This document shows positions 8,260 through 15,698 of a DNA stretch of 21,640 nt, piece after piece. The translations under genes and the position numbers were made by a program. The stretch is from Erysipelotrichaceae bacterium. Lineage in GTDB: Bacteria; Bacillota_I; Bacilli_A; Erysipelotrichales; Coprobacillaceae. Numbering within the stretch: the first letter of the stretch is position 1; every line of letters starts with the position of its first letter. The notes beneath the pieces are model-generated. The model was not told the DNA's origin. It did no database searches and saw nothing but the letters and a program-made list of their open reading frames with translations. The stretch spans positions 1-21,640 of the forward strand of contig JAJQDJ010000159.1 of assembly GCA_021202205.1 (NCBI GenBank), in the 5' to 3' direction.

Positions 8260-9669
8260 AGTATATTTAGTAGGAAGTGGCCAGGAACACTTGATTTATA
8301 TACCATTAAGGCTATGCGTTTAATACAATCATGTGATTGTATTATTTATGATAGTTTGATTGATAATCAAATATTGAATTATTGTAAAGAGGATTGTATG
8401 AAAATCTTCGCAGGAAAACGTGCGGGCACGCATTATCTAGATCAGCAACAAATTAATGATTTGATTGTTGAATGTAGTAAGCAATATGAAAATATTGTTC
8501 GTTTAAAAGGTGGAGATGTTTATGTTTTTGGTAGAGGAGGCGAAGAGGGATTAAGGTTACAAAAAGAAGGTATTGAATTTGAAGTTGTACCTGGTGTTAG
8601 TTCTGCGTTGGCTGGTCCCGCTTATGCGGGGATTCCTTTAACACATCGAGGCCTTTCGAGAGGCTTTCAGGTTGTTTCTCCATCTATGCAAAATAATGGT
8701 GAAGAAACAATAGATTATATGCGTTATCTTAATGATGATATGACTTACGTTTTTTTGATGGGACGTGCTAAGTTACCATATATTATCAAACGTTTATTAG
8801 CTATTGAAAAAAAACATCAAACACCAGTTGCTTTGATTTCAAATGCTACTTTACCATCGCAACAAACAGTAGTTGGAACATTAGAAAATATTCTTGATAA
8901 ATTCAATGACAATCCAATACCTGCTCCAATGCTTATTGTAGTAGGAAAAGTAGTCAATCTCAAAGAAAAGCTTGATTTTTATGAAATCAAACCTCTATTT
9001 CATAAAAAATTACTCATCACTTCAGTTGGTCAGGATCATACTTTAAAACATTTATTAGATGATAGTGGTGCTGATATGACTGAAGTCACAACAGGTTATA
9101 TTCAATACATGAATAATTCATTACCTGATTTATCTTTATTTGATAGTATCATTTTAACGAGTCAAAATGGTATTCATGCCTTTATGCATCAATATTTTCA
9201 ACAATATGATGATATTAGACAATTGTCAGGTATTGATTTTATTGTGATTGGTGATAAGAGTGCTCATGCTTTAAAACAATATGGTATCAAAGCATCCTAT
9301 ATTTCAAAAGGAAATAGTAATCAATTGAATATGGAGCTCTCATCATTGCATTATCAACGATATCTTATTGTTCAACTTAAAGATATTCAATCTGTTCATA
9401 AGATACATGATAATGATATATATTATAATGCTTATGAAAATGTTGAAACAGATATATCTATAGATGGACATTATCATATGGTTTTCTTTACATGTGCTTC
9501 TTCTGTTAAACGCTTATCAAAGACATCAGTCACTTTTGACACGGCTATTTCAATTGGTCCAAAAACGACAGAGATGCTTCAAAAGTATTATCCTGATTGT
9601 ACGATTAAAGAGACTCATAAACCTGATAAGAAACTCATGGTTCAATTAGCTTTGGAGGATCTTACATGA
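8252..9669 (+). pseudogene. cobA-hemD: Uroporphyrinogen-III C-methyltransferase/uroporphyrinogen-III synthase fusion, frameshifted near the start
   Basis: A two-domain protein. Residues 1 to about 235 are an S-adenosylmethionine uroporphyrinogen-III methyltransferase: SKVYLVGSG, then GTLDLYTIKAMRLIQ, VRLKGGDVYVFGRGGEE, VVPGVSSALAGPAYAGIPLTH. The remainder, from about KKLLITSVGQ, is a uroporphyrinogen-III synthase domain (ILTSQNGIHAF, VVFFTCASSVKRL-like region). Together they would turn hydroxymethylbilane into precorrin-2. From the ATG at 8252 the frame breaks at about 8281. GTGGCCAGG needs one more C to read GSG-P-GTLDLYT, the expected methyltransferase glycine loop. Without it the first frame ends after 23 codons. 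The open part from 8314 lacks the first strand and the SAM loop and has no ribosome site. ATG 8252 overlaps the hemC stop, and the TGA overlaps the next gene in ATGA. Confidence 0.87.
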
Positions 9670-10770
9670 TTTGCGTTGGATTAATATTAGAAAATAAAAA
9701 TGTTCTTATAGTTGGTGATGGCCATACAGCTAAGCGAAAAATCAAGGAATGTCTCAAAGAAAAAGCCAATATTACAGTTTTGTCTAGAACGATTCATCAT
9801 TTTATTGAAAATATTAACTATATTGAAGATTCTTATGATTCTCAATATCTTCAAAATCAATTTTATGTGATAGCAGCTACGGATGATTTAGCTATAAATC
9901 AACAAATTGTTAATGATTGTCAAGATAGAAATATATTAGTAAGCTCAATGACAAAAGCTAATGTTAATGCAAAAATGATGAAAAATTATGAATCAAATAC
10001 TTTAGCTATTGGATATAGTACTAATGGTCAATATCCTAGTTATAACTTTATTTTAGAAAAAGAAATAGAACATATTGACGATATACATCATGATAAGATA
10101 GAACTACTTGGAAAATTAAGACCTTATCTATTAAATGTATCTAATAAAAGATTACTACTTAATCAAGCATGCAATCTTAAGATACAATCTATAGAATTCT
10201 TATTACAAGCATTAAATGGAGATAAACAATCTATTTTATTTATACCAACAGCTGCTAAAACATTAGATATCTTAGAAGATGAATTTGAAGATTTCTATAT
10301 CTGTCAAAACGCTCAAGGTACATATGAAGATTTAAATTTACTCTTTCCTTATCTAGAAGTTTTAAATATCAATTATACCATATATCCTTTAGTATTATAT
10401 GATGGTTTATTATACAAAAAACTATTAGAACGATTCAATCATTTATCTTTACCACTAATTCAAAGTCAAAATGATTTAGATCAATTACTACAAACTTATC
10501 ATATTGATGAATTCACTTTACTTATTTATCATTCCACGTCAACATATACCATTTTCTTATGCTGTAAAATCTTGTTCATTTATGGATTTGGATAATACAG
10601 ATTTATCCAATTTACCTTCACTGATTCCTTTTCTTTTCAGTGAAGGTAAACATTATCAACAGGATGTTTTTTCAAAAATACATTATGGTATAGAAATACA
10701 ACCAGTATTATTAAAAAATAGAGAAGCTATTCATTATTTTCAACAAAAATGGGATTTAGAGAATATCTAA
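9666..10770 (+). pseudogene. Precorrin-2 dehydrogenase/sirohydrochlorin chelatase (CbiX-like) fusion, frameshifted
   Basis: The N-terminal 150 residues are a precorrin-2 dehydrogenase (Met8/CysG type): VLIVGDGHTAKRKIKECL is the NAD-binding loop and QFYVIAATDDLAINQQI follows. The aspartate of the usual NVVDD motif is replaced by SSMTKAN. The C-terminal part resembles CbiX chelatases: a first lobe without the metal histidine (ILFIPTAA where GHGS is usual), then a second lobe with YHST and SEGKHYQQDVF, which looks like the active half. The reading frame breaks at about 10533-10542, right after YHST. Removing one base joins YHST to QHIPFSYAVKSC. Broken, the first part ends at 10595 and the remainder ends at 10770. 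The whole would oxidise precorrin-2 and insert iron (sirohaem) or cobalt. It is the last gene of the operon, overlaps cobA-hemD by ATGA and ends in a terminator. Confidence 0.8.
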
Positions 10771-10778
10771 ATCCTTTT
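10752..10778. terminator. Terminator between the hem operon and the LysR gene
   Basis: GGATTTAGA (10752-10760) pairs perfectly with TCTAAATCC (10766-10774) around GAATA and is followed by TTTTAG. On the minus strand a T5 run also follows shortly after the stem (CATTTTTG), so it may serve both converging transcripts. The TAA of the chelatase at 10768-10770 is inside the stem. Confidence 0.8.
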
Positions 10779-10780
10779 AG

Positions 10781-11647
10781 TTAATTTAATAATTCAATAA
10801 ATTTTAAAGCTGCTGGAGTGAGTGTTTTTCTAGATAAATAAGCATAACCAATATTTCTTTGAGGAATAGGTTGATTGAGCTTGACTTCATAGATTTCTTG
10901 TTGATGTAGTTCTTTTAAAGAGAATTCCCTAATAACACTAGCAAAGCTCAGCTGATTTTTAGTAGCTTCTAGTAATAATGCATACGAACCGAGTTCAATA
11001 TCTGCTTTTAATAGTATACCTTGTGAAGCAAAATAAGAATCGACATATTTTCTTGAATTAGAAGATCTCTCTAATAATATGAGGGGTTCCTTAACAAGCT
11101 CCTGTAAAGTATAGACATGTTCATCTTGATGTTTTGATACGAAGATATCATGAACTTGTAAACATTCTTTCATTGTAATAGCTTCATCATAGATGGGCAT
11201 ATTAATAAAACCTATTTCAATTTGACCACTTTTCAATAAATCAATAATTTCACGACTTGTACGATTGACCATTTGAATAGTTACATGAGGATACAACTTC
11301 TTAAATTGTACTAAATATTCCATTAAATAGTTTTCACTAATTGTATCACCAGCACCAATACTTAATTGCACATATGTTAATTCTTGATAATTTTTGATTT
11401 GGTTTTCCGCTGTATTAATTAATGATAAAGCAACAGCAATTTGTTGATGCAAGACTTCTCCTTCCTTAGTTAGAGTGACACCTTTAGGTTGACGTATAAA
11501 TAATTGAGTGTTGAGTTCTTCTTCTAATATACGAATAGTTTGAGATACAGTAGATTGTGATATATATAGGTTTTTAGCAGCTAATGAAAAGGATAATGTA
11601 GAAGCAGCTTCATTAAATATCTTGTATTGTTCGAGTTTAATGGACAT
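10781..11647 (-). CDS. LysR family transcriptional regulator
   Basis: A 288-residue LysR regulator. The N-terminal winged helix-turn-helix is at residues about 5-62 (YKIFNEAASTLSFSLAAKNLYISQSTVSQTIRILEEEL region, then LFIRQPKGVTLTKEG). The C-terminal periplasmic-binding-like effector domain starts near residue 92 (LSIGAGDTISENYLMEYL). The ligand cannot be told; similar proteins are CysL/CysB-like regulators of sulfur or other metabolism, but nothing here fixes that. The start has AAGGAGG upstream. It is convergent with the broken sirohaem operon and divergent from purA. LysR proteins often regulate the divergent neighbour, but purA is an unlikely classical target. The frame is intact. Confidence 0.88.
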   Translation of the reverse strand: MSIKLEQYKIFNEAASTLSFSLAAKNLYISQSTVSQTIRILEEELNTQLFIRQPKGVTLTKEGEVLHQQIAVALSLINTAENQIKNYQELTYVQLSIGAGDTISENYLMEYLVQFKKLYPHVTIQMVNRTSREIIDLLKSGQIEIGFINMPIYDEAITMKECLQVHDIFVSKHQDEHVYTLQELVKEPLILLERSSNSRKYVDSYFASQGILLKADIELGSYALLLEATKNQLSFASVIREFSLKELHQQEIYEVKLNQPIPQRNIGYAYLSRKTLTPAALKFIELLN

Positions 11648-11684
11648 ATTAATCCTCCTTATACCAAATTTATAAAATATTAAT

Positions 11685-11713
11685 TTTACTTATAACTGTA
11701 TTTATCATATAAT
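11685..11713 (+). promoter_or_regulatory. Promoter of purA-guaA
   Basis: TTTACT (11685-11690) and TATAAT (11708-11713) are 17 bases apart. Transcription would start near 11720, about 50 bases before the purA ATG. No guanine-type or PurR-like site was recognised in this short leader. Confidence 0.6.
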
Positions 11714-11770
11714 AAATAATGTAGAAACGTCAATGAAATTTAAAAGCGTTTAAGAAAGGATGAATTTTCA

Positions 11771-13048
11771 ATGGCTGGAGTAGTGGTCGTAGGTAGTATG
11801 TGGGGCGATGAAGGTAAAGGTAAAGTTACCGATTATTTGGCTCAAAAAGCAGATATTGTTGTAAGATATGCGGGTGGAAACAATGCTGGACATACGATAG
11901 TTTATGATGGAAAGAAGTTTGCATTAAAATTGATTCCATCTGGTATTTTTAGTGGACATGAAGTGATTATGGGTAATGGTATGGTGGTCAATCCTAAAGC
12001 ATTTTTAGAAGAAGTGAAGTATTTAAATGATTCAGGTATAGACACAAGTAAAATAAGAGTTAGTGATCGATGTCATGTGATTTTACCATATCATTTAGAA
12101 ATAGATGAATCACAAGAAAAACGTAAAGGTGATAAGAGTATTGGTACAACTAAAAGAGGTATTGGGCCTGCTTATACAGATAAATATAGTCGTATTGGTA
12201 TTCGTATGGGTGAGTTTGTAGATGAAGATTTATTTTTAGAAAAATTAAATGAAACATTTCCTTTAAAAGTAATGGAATATCCAGAACTCGCTGATTTGTT
12301 TACAATTGAAAGTATTTATAATGAGTATAAAGAATATGCTAAAAAGATTAAACCCTTGGTTTGTGATACAGGTATTTTATTAGATGAGTATTTAAGAGTA
12401 GATAAGAAAGTCTTGTTTGAAGGTGCTCAAGGTGCTATGCTTGATATTGATTATGGGACATATCCTTATGTTACAAGTTCTCATCCAGGAGCCAATGGCG
12501 TAAGTGAAGGTGCAGGTATAGGACCTTTGTATATTAAAGAAGCCATTGGTATTATCAAAGCTTATACTACAAGAGTAGGAGAGGGACCTTTCCCTACAGA
12601 GTTATTTGATGAAACTGGTGATTTTATTAGAAAACAAGGTCATGAATATGGAACTGTTACAAAACGTCCTAGAAGAACAGGATGGTTTGATGCAGTGGTT
12701 GTCAATCAATCAAGAAGAATGTCTAGTTTAACAGGGGTTTCTTTAATGTTATTAGATGTCTTGAGTGGTTTGGATACAATTAAGATTTGTAGCGCTTATA
12801 AATATAAAGGTGAAATTATTCATGGTTTGCCTTCTACTGTTAAAGGTATTGAAGAAGTAGAACCTATATATGAAGAAATGCCTGGATGGCAAGAAGACAT
12901 TACAAATGTTCAATCATTTGAGGAATTACCAGTGAATTGTCAAAACTATATTAGAAGAATCGAGGAATTAATTCATTGTCCTGTTGTTATGTTTTCTGTA
13001 GGACCTGATAGAAAGCAGACAGTTGTATTAAAAGAAATTGAATTTTAG
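11771..13048 (+). CDS. purA: Adenylosuccinate synthetase
   Basis: This enzyme condenses IMP and aspartate with GTP to adenylosuccinate, the first step from IMP to AMP, in the cytosol. The 425-residue product has the complete set of motifs: GSMWGDEGKGK at residues 8-18 with the catalytic Asp13, GGNNAGHT with His41, GTTKRGIGPAYTDKYSRIGIR, EGAQGAMLDIDYGTYPYVTSS, KAYTTRVGEGPFPTEL and GTVTKRPRRTGWFDAV. Length is normal. It has an AGAAAGGATG ribosome site and its own promoter, and lies eleven bases before guaA. The two genes set the AMP/GMP branch. There is no sign of damage, in contrast to the operon before it. Confidence 0.97.
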   Translation: MAGVVVVGSMWGDEGKGKVTDYLAQKADIVVRYAGGNNAGHTIVYDGKKFALKLIPSGIFSGHEVIMGNGMVVNPKAFLEEVKYLNDSGIDTSKIRVSDRCHVILPYHLEIDESQEKRKGDKSIGTTKRGIGPAYTDKYSRIGIRMGEFVDEDLFLEKLNETFPLKVMEYPELADLFTIESIYNEYKEYAKKIKPLVCDTGILLDEYLRVDKKVLFEGAQGAMLDIDYGTYPYVTSSHPGANGVSEGAGIGPLYIKEAIGIIKAYTTRVGEGPFPTELFDETGDFIRKQGHEYGTVTKRPRRTGWFDAVVVNQSRRMSSLTGVSLMLLDVLSGLDTIKICSAYKYKGEIIHGLPSTVKGIEEVEPIYEEMPGWQEDITNVQSFEELPVNCQNYIRRIEELIHCPVVMFSVGPDRKQTVVLKEIEF

Positions 13049-13059
13049 GAGGCGAAGAA

Positions 13060-14604
13060 GTGAAAAGAGAATTAGTCATTGTTTTAGATTTTGGTGGTCA
13101 ATATAATCAATTAGTGGCTAGAAGAGTAAGAGAATGCCAAGTTTATTGTGAGATTTATTCTTATAAGACAGATATTGAAAAGATTAAAGAAATGAATCCT
13201 ATGGGTATTATTTTAACGGGTGGTCCTAGTAGTTGCTATGAAGAAAATAGTGCAACTTATTCTAAAGAACTCTTTGAATTAGGGATTCCTGTTTTGGGCC
13301 TTTGCTATGGAGCACAGCTTATGCAACATTTATTAGGTGGTAAAGTTGAAAGAGCAAGTGTGAGAGAATATGGAAAATCACAATTAACAGTTGATAATTC
13401 ATCTGTATTATTTTCTAATGTAGTAAAAGAAAGTATTTGTTGGATGAGTCATTTTGATTATATATCTAAGGTTGCTCCTGGATTTAAAATTACTGCTACT
13501 ACCAAAGATTGTCCTGTGGCTGCCTGTGAAAACAAAGAAAAGAAATTATATGGTATTCAATTCCATCCTGAAGTATTACATACTCAAGAAGGTACTAAGA
13601 TGATTGAAAACTTTGTTAAAGATGTATGCTTATGTCATGGTGATTGGCGTATGGATTCATTTGTGGAAGAGTCCATTCAAGATATAAGAAATAAAGTAGG
13701 CAATGGTAAAGTTCTTTGTGCTTTGTCTGGTGGTGTTGATTCTTCAGTTGCTGCAGTCTTATTATCTAAAGCTATTGGTAATCAATTAACATGTGTTTTT
13801 GTTGATCATGGATTACTTAGAAAAAATGAAGGTGATGAGGTTGAGGCTGTTTTTGGTGAAGATGGACCTTATGAACTTAATTTTATTCGAGTTAATGCTC
13901 AACAAAGATATTATGATAAACTTAAAGGTGTTACTGATCCTGAAAAGAAAAGAAAAATCATTGGTGAGGAATTTATTAGAGTTTTTGAAGAAGAGGCTAA
14001 AAAGATTGGTGCTGTTGATTTTTTAGTTCAAGGAACTATTTATCCCGATGTAGTGGAAAGTGGCTTGGGTGGTGAATCAGCAGTGATTAAATCTCATCAT
14101 AATGTTGGTGGTTTACCGGATCATGTTGATTTTAAGGAAATCATTGAACCTTTAAGAGATTTATTTAAGGACGAAGTTAGAAAAGTAGGTTTAGAATTAG
14201 GTATTCCTGATTATCTTGTTTATCGCCAACCATTCCCAGGACCTGGACTTGGTATTCGTATTATTGGTGAAGTTACAGCAGAAAAGGTAAGAATAGTTCA
14301 AGATGCTGATGCTATTTATCGTGAAGAAATAGCGAATGCAGGTTTGGATAGAAGTATTGGTCAATACTTTGCCGCTCTTACAAATATGCAATCTGTTGGT
14401 GTAATGGGTGATGAAAGAACATATGATTATGCTATCGCTTTAAGAGCTGTAAATACAATTGACTTTATGACAGCTGAAGCTGCTCAAATACCTTATGAAG
14501 TACTTAATAAAGTGATGTCACGTATTATTAATGAAGTTAGAGGAGTTAACCGTGTATTCTATGATATTACTAGCAAACCTCCTGGGACGATAGAATTCGA
14601 ATAA
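13060..14604 (+). CDS. guaA: GMP synthase (glutamine-hydrolysing)
   Basis: It converts XMP to GMP with ATP and the amide of glutamine. Residues 1-190 form the class I glutamine amidotransferase with Cys82 (LGLCYGAQ), His169 and Glu171 (QFHPEV). The ATP pyrophosphatase domain begins with the P-loop LSGGVDSSVAA at about 222-232, and the C-terminal dimer domain ends in SKPPGTIEFE. The 514-residue length is normal. It starts at GTG (13060) because AGGAGG lies eight bases upstream and no ATG fits. The family usually ends in GTIEWE; here the last but one residue is Phe. The 3' end of guaA is a known insertion site for islands with tyrosine integrases, and such an element follows directly. Co-transcribed with purA. 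Confidence 0.97.
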   Translation: MKRELVIVLDFGGQYNQLVARRVRECQVYCEIYSYKTDIEKIKEMNPMGIILTGGPSSCYEENSATYSKELFELGIPVLGLCYGAQLMQHLLGGKVERASVREYGKSQLTVDNSSVLFSNVVKESICWMSHFDYISKVAPGFKITATTKDCPVAACENKEKKLYGIQFHPEVLHTQEGTKMIENFVKDVCLCHGDWRMDSFVEESIQDIRNKVGNGKVLCALSGGVDSSVAAVLLSKAIGNQLTCVFVDHGLLRKNEGDEVEAVFGEDGPYELNFIRVNAQQRYYDKLKGVTDPEKKRKIIGEEFIRVFEEEAKKIGAVDFLVQGTIYPDVVESGLGGESAVIKSHHNVGGLPDHVDFKEIIEPLRDLFKDEVRKVGLELGIPDYLVYRQPFPGPGLGIRIIGEVTAEKVRIVQDADAIYREEIANAGLDRSIGQYFAALTNMQSVGVMGDERTYDYAIALRAVNTIDFMTAEAAQIPYEVLNKVMSRIINEVRGVNRVFYDITSKPPGTIEFE

Positions 14605-14633
14605 ATCAAGTTAGAAAAAAATTCGATTAAATC
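14594..14633. repeat. Imperfect direct repeat at the guaA 3' end; possible attachment-site region
   Basis: Fourteen bases of the guaA end, AATTCGAATAAATC (14594-14607), recur with one mismatch as AATTCGATTAAATC (14620-14633), 26 bases later. The second copy is in the terminator. A matching copy at the far side of the element, which would mark attR, was not found in this window, so assignment as an att site is speculative. Confidence 0.3.
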
Positions 14634-14646
14634 GGACTTTTTTTTA
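14613..14646 (+). terminator. Intrinsic terminator after guaA
   Basis: TTCGAT (14622-14627) pairs with ATCGGA (14631-14636, one G-T pair). The preceding A run can extend the stem with the following T8 run at 14638-14645. It should end the purA-guaA transcript before the mobile element. Confidence 0.8.
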
Positions 14647-14661
14647 GTTAAAAACGTTAAA

Positions 14662-14682
14662 TTGATACACTTTTGATACACT
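14662..14682. repeat. Tandem TTGATACACT repeat, possible integrase arm sites
   Basis: TTGATACACT occurs at 14662-14671 and again at 14673-14682, an 11-base period of one helix turn. Such short tandem repeats next to the attachment site are typical arm-type binding sites for integrases with an N-terminal arm-binding domain, which the integrase at 15699 has. The role is inferred. Confidence 0.4.
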
Positions 14683-14740
14683 ATATAATATCACTTTACT
14701 ATTCTTTTGAATATTTGAAGTAATTGTACCAAAGAGGTAA

Positions 14741-15319
14741 CTATGTATGATCTTCGTCTATAATTGATGTTTCATATCTATCATGTAAGGCTTTATAATA
14801 TGCTTCAACAAATTCTTCCATATTTGAATATGAATATTGTTCTAGTTCCTTAGAAATAAAGCAGTCAGAAGACCATGGATATCTAAACATCCAATCATAG
14901 AGTTCTACAGTAGCAAAAATGCCATGTTTTTCTTTTTTGGAATAAACTAGCCAATCCTGTAACTGTTCCTGCAAAACATCGTTTTTAGCAACGTACTTCT
15001 TGTTTTGATTAAAGCGAAAGATAGGTTGTCCGTCTAATTCATCAATTTCCAGACCATATGTAATAGCTAGCCAAAATAGTATGTAAATGACTTTTTCACC
15101 ACTTTCCACGTCAGGTTCTTCTAACATAAATGGTGATACGTCTAAAGCGTCAGCAAGTTTATAAATTGTTTCTTTCTTTCTTGGTTTTTTGACGCCACGT
15201 TCATATTGAGAAATGGTTGAATAGGCTGATCTTTCAGATAATCCAATTTTTTTACCTAATGTAGCCTGATCCATTCTTCTAAATTTACGTATACGTCTAA
15301 GCTGGTTTCCAAATGACAT
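14741..15319 (-). CDS. XRE family (Cro/CI-type) repressor of the mobile element
   Basis: A 192-residue protein with an N-terminal helix-turn-helix of the XRE type at about residues 4-62 (FGNQLRRIRKFRRMDQATLGKKIG, then ISQYERGVKKPRKKETIYKLADALDV). The rest is unassigned, with aromatic-rich segments (LYDWMFRYPWSSDCF) and no peptidase or transmembrane region. The start has AAAGGAGG. It is divergent from the excisionase-like gene, and its promoter (TTCACT, 17 bases, TATAAT on the minus strand at 15402-15374) overlaps a palindrome. Two further palindromes sharing a core lie toward the excisionase. This layout fits an autoregulated repressor that keeps excision genes off. Being the first gene beside guaA, it marks the element's left end. 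Confidence 0.8.
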   Translation of the reverse strand: MSFGNQLRRIRKFRRMDQATLGKKIGLSERSAYSTISQYERGVKKPRKKETIYKLADALDVSPFMLEEPDVESGEKVIYILFWLAITYGLEIDELDGQPIFRFNQNKKYVAKNDVLQEQLQDWLVYSKKEKHGIFATVELYDWMFRYPWSSDCFISKELEQYSYSNMEEFVEAYYKALHDRYETSIIDEDHT

Positions 15320-15373
15320 GATTTTACCTCCTTTCTATCTTTCTTGTATAAACAATAGAAAGATTATGCCCTA

Positions 15374-15402
15374 ATTATACCAAATAGAATTCAAAAAGTG
15401 AA
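15374..15402 (-). promoter_or_regulatory. Promoter of the XRE repressor
   Basis: On the minus strand TTCACT (15402-15397) is followed after 17 bases by TATAAT (15379-15374). The -35 lies within the palindrome at 15389-15403, suggesting autoregulation. Confidence 0.5.
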
Positions 15403-15491
15403 TAGAAATGAACGAAATATAGTTCAAAATGTGTTACTTTTATAAAACAGTGATGTTATAATACGATTACATTGACCGAAATATAGGTCAA
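15389..15491. promoter_or_regulatory. Operator-like palindromes between repressor and excisionase
   Basis: Three dyads are seen. ATTCA-AAAAG-TGAAT lies at 15389-15403. TGAAC-GAAATATA-GTTCA lies at 15409-15426. TTGACC-GAAATATA-GGTCAA lies at 15472-15491. The last two have identical 8-base centres and related arms, and lie 64 bases apart centre to centre, before and after the excisionase promoter. They are likely binding sites of the adjacent XRE protein. Confidence 0.55.
15454..15462 (+). promoter_or_regulatory. Extended -10 promoter of the excisionase-integrase unit
   Basis: TGTTATAAT is an extended -10 match. Its start point would lie just before the palindrome at 15472-15491, so a protein bound there would block transcription. 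A weak TTACTT is 17 bases upstream. Confidence 0.5.
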
Positions 15492-15508
15492 TAGAAAGGA
15501 GAAAGAAT

Positions 15509-15697
15509 ATGCAAGAAAAGAAATTGTTTTTGAATGCCAAGGATATTATTGATTTAACTGGTATGTCTGAAGCTTATGCTTATAAGTTAATAAAAAAACT
15601 TAATGCTGAACTTGAACAAAAAGGTTATATCACTATTCGTGGCAAAGTGAGTCGAGATTATTTTGAAGAAAGAATTTATGGAACGAAGGTGATGTAG
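15509..15697 (+). CDS. Small excisionase-like DNA-binding protein
   Basis: A 62-residue basic protein with a winged-helix/helix-turn-helix pattern: LNAKDIIDLTGMSEAYAYKLIKKLN followed by a wing-like GYITIRGKVSRDYFEER. Proteins of this size and pattern placed just before a tyrosine integrase are usually excisionases or directionality factors. They bend DNA at the attachment site and shift the integrase to excision. It has an AAAGGAGAAAG ribosome site and lies one base from the integrase ATG, so the two are surely co-translated. It is under the divergent operator region, which fits control by the XRE repressor. The role is inferred from size, fold and position. Confidence 0.72.
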   Translation: MQEKKLFLNAKDIIDLTGMSEAYAYKLIKKLNAELEQKGYITIRGKVSRDYFEERIYGTKVM

Positions 15698-15698
15698 T

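Noticed and set aside
10504..10770. A separate small gene overlapping the dehydrogenase-chelatase
   Set aside because: It is the frameshifted end of the chelatase domain (SEGKHYQQDVF motif), not an independent gene.
1..10770. All lesions are sequencing errors
   Set aside because: The hemA internal deletion and the two substitution-type stop codons are not typical read errors, and about 11 kb next door has no lesions. Single-base indels at 5696 and 8281 remain open to that explanation.
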